NCBI RefSeq assembly: GCF_037622515.1
Contig: NZ_JBBJCN010000004.1
Coordinates: forward strand, 248,001-312,000
Reading direction: 5' to 3'
Length of the DNA: 64,000 nt
Source of the DNA: Paradesertivirga superstes
Lineage (GTDB): Bacteria; Bacteroidota; Bacteroidia; Sphingobacteriales; Sphingobacteriaceae
Shown: one piece after another, positions 27,322-35,830 of the stretch
How positions within the stretch are numbered: the stretch's first letter is position 1
How the letters are laid out: each line of letters starts with the position of its first letter
The notes under the pieces: model-generated
What the model was told of the DNA's origin: nothing
Database searches by the model: none
Seen by the model: only the letters and a program-made list of their open reading frames with translations
Translations under genes and position numbers: made by a program

Positions 27322-28008
27322 TTAATTAGTCTTTTTGCTCGCAGCCTCGTCTTTAATCCGTTGCTGCCATTCTTTACTCGCCTTATTCATATCAATTCCA
27401 GCTTTCGAAAGATAATTATTGATTTTACCTTTGTATTTGCCGAACCATCCATGCTTTTTTTCTGACGATTCTGCATCCATCGCATATTCACGTGCTTCGG
27501 TAAGATACAGCAATATTTGCTTCTTTTGTTCAACTGTCAAATTGGGCAGCATCTCCTGATACCCTTTATATGTTATAGGCAAAACCCCATAGGTCATGCC
27601 ATCTTTAACCTTCTCAACCTGTTCAGCTGATAAGTTCTTATTTAGCTTTGCTATATATTTTTTGTGAAGTTTTTTCAGCTTTTTATCGGCTTTTTCCTCG
27701 AGGCGCTTTATAGCTGGTTCTGCCTTTTCTTTATTCTCCTTATTTATCTCCTTTAAGTTTTTAATAGCATTATTTCGGGTGTCGTGAATTTCATTCAGAT
27801 CAATATATTGCTGCGCAATTATATCACGTACTTTAGCAGTTTTATCAGCTTCTGTGATGCCCAGATTTACAACAATTTTATCTGCGCGTTCTGTTACTAC
27901 CTTTTTATAAGCCTTGCTATCATCCAGATTTTGCTGTGCCCATACAGTAACTGAGAATAAAGTACTGATTACAGAATAAATCAATACTGTTTTGAAAGCT
28001 AATTTCAT
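27322..28008 (-). CDS. DUF3826 family secreted protein
   Basis: A 228-residue single-domain DUF3826 protein with signal peptide (SVTVWAQ). The pattern matches both halves of the protein at 18654: EKVKDGMTYGVLPITYKGY, YLTEAREYAMD, SSEKKHGWFGKYKGKINNYL. The middle is lysine/glutamate-rich and likely a long helix or coiled coil. It is 12 bases downstream of the isomerase-like gene and shares its operator (site 4). It is the third DUF3826 gene in the window. Pairing a secreted helper with a cytoplasmic sugar isomerase in one transcript is unexpected and suggests the domain relates to a particular sugar rather than to one enzyme. Confidence 0.85.
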   Translation of the reverse strand: MKLAFKTVLIYSVISTLFSVTVWAQQNLDDSKAYKKVVTERADKIVVNLGITEADKTAKVRDIIAQQYIDLNEIHDTRNNAIKNLKEINKENKEKAEPAIKRLEEKADKKLKKLHKKYIAKLNKNLSAEQVEKVKDGMTYGVLPITYKGYQEMLPNLTVEQKKQILLYLTEAREYAMDAESSEKKHGWFGKYKGKINNYLSKAGIDMNKASKEWQQRIKDEAASKKTN

Positions 28009-28020
28009 AGATTATAAAAG

Positions 28021-29643
28021 TTAATTATTTAGGTTTATATCACCACAGAAATGAACTTGCAGGCCCAATTCTGCCAACGCAGCGGCTTTGATCCTGCAAG
28101 CTTTATGCGCTGCAGCCTCATCGCTCGTGTAAACTACGTGTATATGATTTGCCTGATGCCTTGCCATCATCTGATCCCTGCTCACTCCTTTCAATACGGC
28201 ATGCATAATAGGCCATTGCGTGGTTGTTTCTTTCCAGCGTCTTTGGGTTTCAGCCTCGGGGAGCTCAACTGCCTCTCCTACACCCATATCACATTGAAGG
28301 ATATTATCTTTAACGTAAACTCTGCTCCATACGATATGACCTGGCTTACTTATTCCTTTAAGTGTACCGCCGCCTAAACGGAAAAACATCGGTGGTTGCC
28401 TGTCACTGGATGCCCCTTTATATCCACCGATAAAATGTGCAGCAGGTGCGGCGCCAGAAATCAGAAATACCCACACAAATTCATCGGTGCCGTTTATCTT
28501 AAAATTCTCGCCCCAGCGGATATCATGAAGCGTATTCTCTCCTTCCATACCCATTTCTTTCCATAAATGATATGTGAGCAAGGCATCTAAACCTGCGCAT
28601 TCATCCACTTCATTAAAATGAGGTAAGGCTTCACCAGCATATAATTCTTTGCCTGATTCGGAATAAACCGGAGGACGATCCTGGTTATTCAATAATCCTT
28701 CAACAAGATCGCTTGCTACAGTAAGATCTTTAAGGCCCTGCTGATATTGAATGCCAATAGTATCGCAGCCAAATTCATCCGCAATTCTGGTGGCAGCTAT
28801 ATACATTTTACATTGCTCGAGGGTTTGTGCCTCAGTAAGATCTGTTTCCGGATTATTCCCCCAGTTAAATGTCATTCCCTTCTGAAGCAGCCAATCCAGA
28901 ATCTTTCTGGATTCGCTGTCCTCGACGGTTTTCATAGATGCATATAGGGCCGATTGACTTAATCTTTCTTTAAATATTCCGGTTTTATGTAGTAATTCGT
29001 CAGGAATAATTGCATTGTACATTCCCATACAGCCTTCATCAAATACACCCATGATGGCCTTATTCTCCTTTAAACGCTTACCGAAAGCCCTTCCTTTCTG
29101 CTCATCCTCGTATGGTATTTTAGTTAGATCAAAGCTTTTCACATGACTTTTATCATGTTTAATGCGGCCGGTTTCCAGCCATTGCTTTAATCCATCCGTA
29201 AAAAAATCATCATCAAAGTTCTTGCTCCAAAGCGTGCTATAATTAACATTCGCTTTTGTCAGACAGCCATTTAAGTTTAACATCCCAACCAAACCGGGCC
29301 ATTGGCCGCTCCAGTTAGCTACAGTAAGAATAGGTCCTTCATGTGTAGTTAATCCCGCTAAAACGTGATGAGAATATTGCCAAACACTTTCCGCTACAAT
29401 TAAAGGCTGCTTCTTATCAATATTTCTAAAAACCTCCATCCCCATTTTCTGAGAATCAATAAACCCATGGTTCTTTTCACTATCGAATGAATGCGCCCGT
29501 TTAACTGTCCATCCCTGCTTTTCCAATGCTCCCCTTAACTGGTTTTCCATTTCCTCCTGTGCGGCCCAGCAACTTTGATTGGCTGAAAGTCTTAAATCTC
29601 CGCTTGCAATAATTAATACTTCGTTCTGGTAAGATTTACTCAT
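28021..29643 (-). CDS. L-fucose isomerase-like ketol isomerase
   Basis: A 540-residue cytoplasmic protein without signal peptide, resembling the FucI/AraA isomerase superfamily. Three open-sheet segments come first ([51 protein letters not shown]), then [12 protein letters not shown] and a C-terminal barrel with [20 protein letters not shown] and [12 protein letters not shown], where the His fits the metal-ligand region of FucI. These enzymes use Mn2+ to convert an aldose to a ketose. The natural substrate here is not evident: L-fucose, L-galactose or a rarer pectic sugar are possible. The gene is separated from the AraC regulator by a 314-base divergent region that carries operator site 4. 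It is followed by a DUF3826 gene in the same transcript. Confidence 0.75.
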   Translation of the reverse strand: MSKSYQNEVLIIASGDLRLSANQSCWAAQEEMENQLRGALEKQGWTVKRAHSFDSEKNHGFIDSQKMGMEVFRNIDKKQPLIVAESVWQYSHHVLAGLTTHEGPILTVANWSGQWPGLVGMLNLNGCLTKANVNYSTLWSKNFDDDFFTDGLKQWLETGRIKHDKSHVKSFDLTKIPYEDEQKGRAFGKRLKENKAIMGVFDEGCMGMYNAIIPDELLHKTGIFKERLSQSALYASMKTVEDSESRKILDWLLQKGMTFNWGNNPETDLTEAQTLEQCKMYIAATRIADEFGCDTIGIQYQQGLKDLTVASDLVEGLLNNQDRPPVYSESGKELYAGEALPHFNEVDECAGLDALLTYHLWKEMGMEGENTLHDIRWGENFKINGTDEFVWVFLISGAAPAAHFIGGYKGASSDRQPPMFFRLGGGTLKGISKPGHIVWSRVYVKDNILQCDMGVGEAVELPEAETQRRWKETTTQWPIMHAVLKGVSRDQMMARHQANHIHVVYTSDEAAAHKACRIKAAALAELGLQVHFCGDINLNN

Positions 29644-29760
29644 GACAATAATTCCAAATACCTGTTATTTAAGATTTGTAACATTTGCTTTGCTGTACCC
29701 CTAATTTAAAAGTGGGACGTTTGTAGTTTATAAATGGGATTATTTTTATTTAAGCCCTTA

Positions 29761-29825
29761 CAAATGTGACAATTGAGGCACAGCTAATTCTGCTGATTTT
29801 TATCAACTTAGTGTAGGATATTAGC
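29761..29825 (-). promoter_or_regulatory. Operator (29791-29825) plus -7 box (29761-29768), site 4
   Basis: The distal half-site ATATCCTACA is strong, the proximal AAAATCAGCA weak; the 21-bp offset and the 22-bp gap to CACATTTG are kept. It faces the isomerase gene, with a predicted leader of about 110 bases. It lies between that gene and the divergent AraC gene, so the same region could also autoregulate the regulator. The rest of the gap 29644-29957 shows no other clear signal. Confidence 0.65.
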
Positions 29826-29957
29826 ATTCGATGTTTTTTTTAACTATTTTTACTTTTATTGGCAGGCTGGCTCAATTTTTCAGGGTCAGCAAGGAACAGT
29901 ATAAGCCAGTTGATGATGTATTCATTTGTAAGCCAGAGGATTATTTAACACATATGT

Positions 29958-30848
29958 ATGAAACCACTTTTTCATAAAGTTCCTGTAAAGCTTGAAAGCT
30001 CTTTCAGTATTCGTCATGATAAGAAACCAAACTTTGTCGGTATATGGCATTACCATCCGGAACTGGAGCTACACTATGTAATAAAGGGAGAAGGTGTACG
30101 GTTTATAGGTAACAACATCAGCAACTATTCACCCGGAGACCTTGTTTTGCTGGGCGAAAACTTACCCCATACCTGGCGCTGTACAGATCAGTACTTTCAA
30201 AACAGCCCCGATCATGAGATAGAAGTAATAGTAATACATTTTTTGCCCGACTGCCTGGGGAAATATCTTCTTCACCTGCCGGAAGCTTACCTGCTGCCAA
30301 TGTTGTTCGAGAAAGCTAAAAGCGGAATGGTGATTACCGGGAAAACCAAACAAAAGCTGGCCGGATTAATGAAAGATGCCCTTAAAGCAACAAACCTGGA
30401 TAAAATCATCGTTCTGCTGCAGATTTTGAAAACCCTGGCCGAAACAGTAGAATTTAAAACAATTGTATCGGGTCAAAGTTCTTTTTATCAGTCCAATGAA
30501 ACGGATACTTTACGCTTAAACAAAGTTTGTAATTATACATTGACTAATTATAAAAAGGACATTACACTGGAAGAGATCTCTTCAATAAGCAATCTTAGTG
30601 TAACATCATTTTGCAGGTATTTTAAGTTAATGACAAAGAAGACGTATTATGACTTTTTAATAGAAATACGTATCAGTCATGCCTGCAGAGCTTTGGTTGA
30701 AGATAAACTTCCTACTGAAGTAATCTGTTTTGATTGTGGCTTTAACAATGTATCAAATTTTTATCGCCACTTTAAAAAAGTAACGGGTATTACACCATTA
30801 GAATATAAAAGGAAATACCTAAATAAGATAAAGCAGAATGTAGCTTAA
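29958..30848 (+). CDS. AraC family transcriptional activator
   Basis: A 296-residue cytoplasmic regulator and the only convincing plus-strand gene. The N-terminal cupin domain is clear (IWHYHPELELHYVIKGEG, NYSPGDLVLLGENLPHTWRC). The C-terminal 100 residues hold the two helix-turn-helix motifs of AraC proteins (LEEISSISNLSVTSFCRYF; CFDCGFNNVSNFYRHFKKVTG, ending TPLEYKRKYL). The cupin would sense a small sugar or acid. Genes of this class are typically divergent from the genes they control, as here with the isomerase. It is the best candidate in the window to bind the eight AraC-geometry operators, but an off-window regulator such as a hybrid two-component protein cannot be excluded. Confidence 0.92.
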   Translation: MKPLFHKVPVKLESSFSIRHDKKPNFVGIWHYHPELELHYVIKGEGVRFIGNNISNYSPGDLVLLGENLPHTWRCTDQYFQNSPDHEIEVIVIHFLPDCLGKYLLHLPEAYLLPMLFEKAKSGMVITGKTKQKLAGLMKDALKATNLDKIIVLLQILKTLAETVEFKTIVSGQSSFYQSNETDTLRLNKVCNYTLTNYKKDITLEEISSISNLSVTSFCRYFKLMTKKTYYDFLIEIRISHACRALVEDKLPTEVICFDCGFNNVSNFYRHFKKVTGITPLEYKRKYLNKIKQNVA

Positions 30849-30896
30849 AAAGGGAAAAGTAAAAAGTAAAAAGCGATAGTTTAAAAAACCAAAACC

Positions 30897-30914
30897 CCTC
30901 TCTTTCGGGAGAGG
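30897..30914 (-). terminator. Hairpin between AraC and the aldolase operon
   Basis: CCTCTC (30897-30902) pairs with GAGAGG (30909-30914). On the minus strand the hairpin is followed by GGGGTTTTGGTTTTTT, which suits a terminator for the aldolase/symporter operon ending at 30931. On the plus strand no T-run follows, so it is less convincing for the AraC gene. Confidence 0.65.
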
Positions 30915-30930
30915 CTGAGGTTAACAATTG

Positions 30931-31866
30931 TTAATACAACGCTGGATTAAAATCCAGCTCTTCCTGTAATCGTTTGTAGTTAACATACAAATCATCCACC
31001 TGAGACTTAATAACGGACGTAAATTCACCCACATTCCGGCGTGTAAAAGTTGATATATTAAGGCCTCTTTTTTGCAGAAAATATTTAGAGACAATCGGAT
31101 ATACATTGTGCATCACATCCATGTTCTCAATCAGAAATAGTTGAACCATATCCACCTCAGTCTGCAATTCTGCCTTATTGTAATTATCACAGAGCCAAAC
31201 AATTAATTCCGGGAAATAATTACCCTGAATACACGATAAACCTGCCGATCCTGCTTTCAATGATTGAACAGCATGCCCCATGTAAGCGTCGTATAATCCA
31301 AACTCGCGGCCTTTTGTCAGAGCAAGCTTTTCTTTAATTTGATCGATATCAAGGGAAGTATCTTTATGGTAAATAACCCTGCCGGTTGCAACAAAACTCT
31401 CCAGTTGCTTAGGCGATAAAAGCCTTTTATATGGAACCGGGCATTCATAAAAACCAAGCGGTACATTTGGTGTAAGATCTAATAACTGGAAAACTCTATC
31501 GTTAAACACCTCATCCGATTCCTGTTCTTCAGCCAACAAGCCATTTAGCAGAATTACCGCAGCAGTGCCGGTATCATTCACTTTATTAACAAAATCTGCC
31601 TGTTCTTGTATGGAACCCCCAAATGTACCAGTTGCAACTACAGGAACAGAGCCACCGGCAACCGTTATCACATGCTTAATGATATCAATCCTTTCCTCAC
31701 CGCTTAACTCGAACATTTCACTGGAAAGGCAATTGGCAAACAGGCCTTTTGCTCCAGCTTTTAAGTAAACTTCTGTCAGCCTGGTCAGCGTATCAAAATC
31801 AATACTTCCATTGTCTTTAAAAGGGGTTAGCATTACCGGAATAAAGCCTTTTTGTGTCATTTCCAT
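30931..31866 (-). CDS. DapA/N-acetylneuraminate lyase-type class I aldolase
   Basis: A 311-residue cytoplasmic TIM-barrel enzyme that reversibly cleaves a 2-keto-3-deoxy sugar acid to pyruvate plus an aldehyde. The Schiff-base Lys168 in IYHKDT and the Tyr140 in LGFYECP are at the family positions. The carboxylate-binding GTTGE motif is replaced by CLSSE (46-50), which suggests an unusual substrate. It is the second gene after a sodium symporter (40 bases), and the pair resembles the NanA/NanT arrangement of sialic acid users. In a pectin context, Kdo, Dha or a 2-keto-3-deoxy acid from rhamnose or galacturonate are candidates. The gene may start at the ATG two codons in. Confidence 0.85.
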   Translation of the reverse strand: MEMTQKGFIPVMLTPFKDNGSIDFDTLTRLTEVYLKAGAKGLFANCLSSEMFELSGEERIDIIKHVITVAGGSVPVVATGTFGGSIQEQADFVNKVNDTGTAAVILLNGLLAEEQESDEVFNDRVFQLLDLTPNVPLGFYECPVPYKRLLSPKQLESFVATGRVIYHKDTSLDIDQIKEKLALTKGREFGLYDAYMGHAVQSLKAGSAGLSCIQGNYFPELIVWLCDNYNKAELQTEVDMVQLFLIENMDVMHNVYPIVSKYFLQKRGLNISTFTRRNVGEFTSVIKSQVDDLYVNYKRLQEELDFNPALY

Positions 31867-31906
31867 TTTATAATGATGATAATATTTTATAATAGATAAT
31901 AATGTC

Positions 31907-33472
31907 CTATAAGTTTACCATGGATGCTTTTCTGATCCTGGTCAGGAAAAGTCCGGCAAGAAAAATAGTCAGGGTACCAATAACAATAATCATATTTTTA
32001 TGAAGAGGACTTTTAAGAAACTCATATTCCAACGGAATACTATTGGAAAAAGTCATCCATAAAATAACCAGGATACCAATGATGGTAGCGGTCAAGGCTT
32101 CATGATTTTTTGTTTGTTTACTGATAATCCCTAACAGGAAGAGGCCGAGCATACCCGCCGCAAATATTCCTGAAAGTTCCCACCATACGTCTAAAATACT
32201 TTTCACGCCTATCATAGCGATACCCGCTATCAGACCCAATAAACCAAATACCACAGTAGCCAAATGCAGTAAGCGAAGTGTTTGCTTTTCGGTGATTTCA
32301 GGCTTAAAATACCGTTTATAGATATCAACTGAAAAAACCGTCGCTGATGCATTCATACCAGAACTTATTGTACTCATAGCTGCAGAAAGTATTGCGGATA
32401 CGATTAGCCCGACCAGTCCGGCAGGTATTTTAGTAACCATAAAATGCGGCATCACTTTATCTCCATAATCAGCAGGCTGTAAACCGGCGGCAATACCAGA
32501 AATTTGTGTCGCAGAAGCGCCAAGTCCTGCCCTTTCTACAGCAACCTGGTATTTTATCGTTTCGATTAATTCGGGATGCTGCTGGTAATAAGCGAATAAC
32601 GAAGATCCTATAACAAAAAACAATAAGGAAGCCGGTACGTACAACCATACACATAACCAGATTGATTTAGCTGCGGCTTTACCTGAGGTGGCTGTATGAT
32701 AACGCTGAATGTAATTCTGGTCCATACCAAAATTATTCAGGTTGATAAAGAATCCGTATAAAAGTACAACCCAAAAAGATGCTTGTGTAAAATCAGGAGA
32801 AAAGCTTCCAAGGCTAAACTTCCCGTTCACCTCTCCTATTTCTATGATTTTTGAAACACCGCCAGGCATTTCAGTAACAATAAGATAAAGAATAAGGACA
32901 GCCCCGAAAGTTTTTACTACAGCCTGAACAACTTCTGTCCAAATAACAGCTTCTATACCTCCCAGTACCGTATAAATGATAATTACGACTCCCATAGTTA
33001 TCATGATCATTTGCATTGAATAACCCGTCAAGGCCTGTAAACTCAAAGCTATTCCAAAGAAAATGGAGCCCATTCTTGCAAGTTGGGTTAACAGGAAACA
33101 AACTACAGCATAAGTTCTTGCCCAGGCACCAAAACGATGTTCCAGATGGGTATATGCTGAAATTTCGCCTGTATTTCTATAAAAAGGAACAAAATATTTA
33201 GATGCTACCCAGGCAGCCAGTGGCATGGAAATACTAAATACAAAAGCATTCCAGTTTGCACCAAATGCTTTTCCGGGCACACCGAGGAAGGTATTGCTGC
33301 TTAAAAAAGTAGCGTAGATTGACATACCGATAGCCCAACCCGGGATAGTTCCGGAGGCTTTGGTAAACTGCTGTGAATTTTTATTGGTTCTTGAAAAATA
33401 AAATCCGACCAGCACCATTGCCAACAGGTATATTACAATAACTGCAAGATCAAAAATGGGCAGGTTGTTCAT
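31907..33472 (-). CDS. Sodium:solute symporter (SSS family)
   Basis: A 521-residue inner-membrane transporter with about 13 hydrophobic segments, starting with FDLAVIVIYLLAMVLVGFYF. SSS features include the broken first helix region (GMSIYATFLSSNTFLGVPG), GGIEAVIWTEVVQ and SAILSAAMSTISSGMNASATV, the segment that carries sodium-binding Ser/Thr residues. Members of this branch carry sugars, sialic acid or other organic acids. It is the first gene of an operon with the aldolase, with operator site 5 only about 30 bases upstream of its start. Most likely it brings the aldolase substrate from periplasm to cytoplasm. Confidence 0.9.
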   Translation of the reverse strand: MNNLPIFDLAVIVIYLLAMVLVGFYFSRTNKNSQQFTKASGTIPGWAIGMSIYATFLSSNTFLGVPGKAFGANWNAFVFSISMPLAAWVASKYFVPFYRNTGEISAYTHLEHRFGAWARTYAVVCFLLTQLARMGSIFFGIALSLQALTGYSMQMIMITMGVVIIIYTVLGGIEAVIWTEVVQAVVKTFGAVLILYLIVTEMPGGVSKIIEIGEVNGKFSLGSFSPDFTQASFWVVLLYGFFINLNNFGMDQNYIQRYHTATSGKAAAKSIWLCVWLYVPASLLFFVIGSSLFAYYQQHPELIETIKYQVAVERAGLGASATQISGIAAGLQPADYGDKVMPHFMVTKIPAGLVGLIVSAILSAAMSTISSGMNASATVFSVDIYKRYFKPEITEKQTLRLLHLATVVFGLLGLIAGIAMIGVKSILDVWWELSGIFAAGMLGLFLLGIISKQTKNHEALTATIIGILVILWMTFSNSIPLEYEFLKSPLHKNMIIVIGTLTIFLAGLFLTRIRKASMVNL

Positions 33473-33507
33473 GAATGATTATTTGGCTTATAGAATAATT
33501 AGTTAAA

Positions 33508-33572
33508 CAAATATGCTATGGGCCAGGCATTTATTTTTGTAGCATTTTCTCCAGGTACTATATGATATTACC
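33508..33572 (-). promoter_or_regulatory. Operator (33538-33572) plus -7 box (33508-33515), site 5
   Basis: In gene sense the half-sites are ATATCATATA and AAATGCTACA, 21 bp apart, then 22 bases and CATATTTG. The leader of the symporter/aldolase transcript would be about 30 bases. Together with sites 1, 3 and 6 of 8 it also shares the central sequence GAGAA or GAGAAA between the half-sites. Confidence 0.8.
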
Positions 33573-33585
33573 TTAGGTACAAATG

Positions 33586-33618
33586 ATAAAAGCTATAGTG
33601 GATCACTATAGCTTTTAT
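33586..33618 (-). terminator. Perfect 15-bp hairpin terminator of the SusCD-2 operon
   Basis: ATAAAAGCTATAGTG (33586-33600) and its exact complement (33604-33618) enclose a three-base loop. The A/T ends of the stem supply a T-rich 3' side in either direction. It lies 56 bases past the SusD stop at 33675 and separates that operon from the operator at 33538. Confidence 0.8.
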
Positions 33619-33674
33619 GGTAAAGGTTCAAAAGTCCTGGTTAATACCTGGATTTTGATGAAAACTATTTCTCA

Positions 33675-35738
33675 CTAGTATCCATTATTTCCAAATTCAT
33701 CTGCATTCTGAATAGTATTCAGGAAATTAAACGGAATAGGCCTGTTATAATGTCTGGAAGGAATAAAACTTGCAGCAGCCCTGGAATTATAAGAGGCTAA
33801 ACGGGTCTCGAAGGCTCTATGACGTTTTAATAGGGCCCAGCGGTTAAACTCACCGCAAAGTTCACGGGTATATTCATCAAAAACATCGTTCATAGTTGCT
33901 GTAGTTAACTGCATACCTGTTCCTGTCGTAAAGTCTGCAGGAGTCCGTACGGCACGTTGACGCAATACGTTTAAATGCGCCGCAGCTGCGGTTCCTGTTC
34001 CGCCTGAACGTAGAGTGGCCTCGGCAGCAATTAAATAAACCTCCGCCATACGCATCACTATAATATTACCTAGCTTTTGCTGGAAATTGCCACCCAGCCA
34101 GCCGCCGTCGAAATTGTGGTTGAATTTTATCATTGCCGGAAAAAGAGTGGCTATGCCTGAAGGTTTTAATCCGTTATTTGGATTATTCGTTTTGTACGTG
34201 CCACCTGTAGGATCTGAAGGATCGAACAAATCATCAATATTCACCGTTACATAGCGGCGCGCTTGTTTGTCTGCGGCGCTAAGTGGTTCCTTGCTCAAAT
34301 ATGCAAAGAATCTGTCTTCGTCGGGGGCCAGCGGATAAGGATGCAAGTTAGCATTTGCAACAGACTGCAAAGCTGCAATCGCACCGGTATAAACACCTTT
34401 AGGCCATACCTTTGGAATGTATTGCCAGGTAGCAAACGAGGGAGCCAATTGGGCGTTTACATCAATATACGGATATATCTTTTTTCCTATATGAGAGGGA
34501 TCGATACCATATTTGGTACACATTGCAGCGGTAAGTGTGACGGTTGCGGCACTATATGTTACTCTCGCAGGAGCGGGAGCGACGGTTGAACCAAGACTGG
34601 CAAGAGCCTGCTCCGACGAATAATTTGTGAACGCAGTTGCAAATGTATTCTCCCATCGTTTATCATACGTCGCATTAAAGCAATTGACCAAATATTTCGT
34701 AGGTGCAACAAACGCCTGGTTTAAACGTCCGTAATACGCATTAGAAGTATTTGAGTTGACACTTCTTTTGAATAAATCAGTAGTTCCAAATGCATCATCG
34801 AACTTAGGATAAAAATGAAGATAGAGATTGGGTTTGGTGTTACTTGTGGCTACGTTATATGAGGGGTCATACGGGTTTAAGCCATAAGCAGTAAATAAAG
34901 CCTCGGAATTATTTCTGTTATTGGTAGAGGCAAAAACCTGAGCAAAGTCAGGATATAACATCGCGCCATATGTAGCTTTATTGATAATTAAATCTTCTGC
35001 CACTTCTTTTGCACGGAGCCAATACGATTTGCCTTCTTCAGTCAGCCCTTCTCCACCTCCCTGGGCATATACACGGGCAAGAAGACCAAGTGCAGCTTTC
35101 TTGGTTACCCGCTGAGGATTGTTTTCAAACGGCGTTACAGGCAGATCTGCTGCCGCAGCTTTCAAGTCTGACACGATTTGAGCATAAATTTCAGGAACTT
35201 TTGCACGTGTTGGACGTAAATTCTTAACAGGATCGTCTGTTAGAACCAATGGAATCTCTCCAAAATTCGTTACTAAAACTGAATAGTAATACGCTCTCAT
35301 CAACCTCGCTTCTGCTACCAGGATTTTGATATCATTCGCGTTACCATCCTTTAGCTGAGTGGAAAGCTGGATTGTTTTGTTACAATCTTTAATCGACCCA
35401 AAACCAAAATCCCAAACATTTCTTACGTGTGCAGAATTATTCGTAAACTGCTCATAGGCCATTAATTCTCTTACACTCGAACCATTGGCCGGAAATGTCC
35501 AAAGATCTGTTCCGAGTTCGGAAACAAGACCATACGGCATCCCTATAAGGGACCCCCAGAGATTGGAATAAATATTGGATTGATAGGCTTTAAAACCACT
35601 ATAGTCTCTCAATACATTCTCTTCCGATAAAGCAGCAGGGTTAAATTCATCCAGTTTGCATGAAGGCACAGAAAGTGTAATCAGTAATCCTAACCCACAC
35701 CTGTATAAAACTCTCTTTGTTGTTATGTTAAATTTCAT
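33675..35738 (-). CDS. SusD/RagB family outer-membrane lipoprotein (pair 2)
   Basis: A 687-residue SusD-like protein, longer than the other two in the window. The lipobox is SVPSC (Cys27). SusD features: EARLMRAYYYSVLVTNFGEIPLV, the TPR-like helices after it, and a C-terminal MRMAEVYLIAAEATLRSG, LNVLRQRAV and YTRELCGEFNRWALLKRH. Extra length sits around residues 330-520, with inserted loops around the likely glycan-facing side. It is 92 bases downstream of its SusC partner, a wider gap than in pair 1 or 3. Confidence 0.94.
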   Translation of the reverse strand: MKFNITTKRVLYRCGLGLLITLSVPSCKLDEFNPAALSEENVLRDYSGFKAYQSNIYSNLWGSLIGMPYGLVSELGTDLWTFPANGSSVRELMAYEQFTNNSAHVRNVWDFGFGSIKDCNKTIQLSTQLKDGNANDIKILVAEARLMRAYYYSVLVTNFGEIPLVLTDDPVKNLRPTRAKVPEIYAQIVSDLKAAAADLPVTPFENNPQRVTKKAALGLLARVYAQGGGEGLTEEGKSYWLRAKEVAEDLIINKATYGAMLYPDFAQVFASTNNRNNSEALFTAYGLNPYDPSYNVATSNTKPNLYLHFYPKFDDAFGTTDLFKRSVNSNTSNAYYGRLNQAFVAPTKYLVNCFNATYDKRWENTFATAFTNYSSEQALASLGSTVAPAPARVTYSAATVTLTAAMCTKYGIDPSHIGKKIYPYIDVNAQLAPSFATWQYIPKVWPKGVYTGAIAALQSVANANLHPYPLAPDEDRFFAYLSKEPLSAADKQARRYVTVNIDDLFDPSDPTGGTYKTNNPNNGLKPSGIATLFPAMIKFNHNFDGGWLGGNFQQKLGNIIVMRMAEVYLIAAEATLRSGGTGTAAAAHLNVLRQRAVRTPADFTTGTGMQLTTATMNDVFDEYTRELCGEFNRWALLKRHRAFETRLASYNSRAAASFIPSRHYNRPIPFNFLNTIQNADEFGNNGY

Positions 35739-35830
35739 GTGTCTAATTTTTTATTGGTTTACATAGAACTGCGAACGGGTATATGATAAATCACGTCGTT
35801 CGCCCATTCCATGGCTTCATCATCTAATTA

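Noticed and set aside
7585..33472. A complete sialic acid pathway (sialidase-like, acetylesterase-like, NAL-type aldolase, symporter)
   Set aside because: The names come from superfamilies; no NanE, NagA or NagB type genes are present, the aldolase motif is altered, and all surrounding enzymes target plant pectin.
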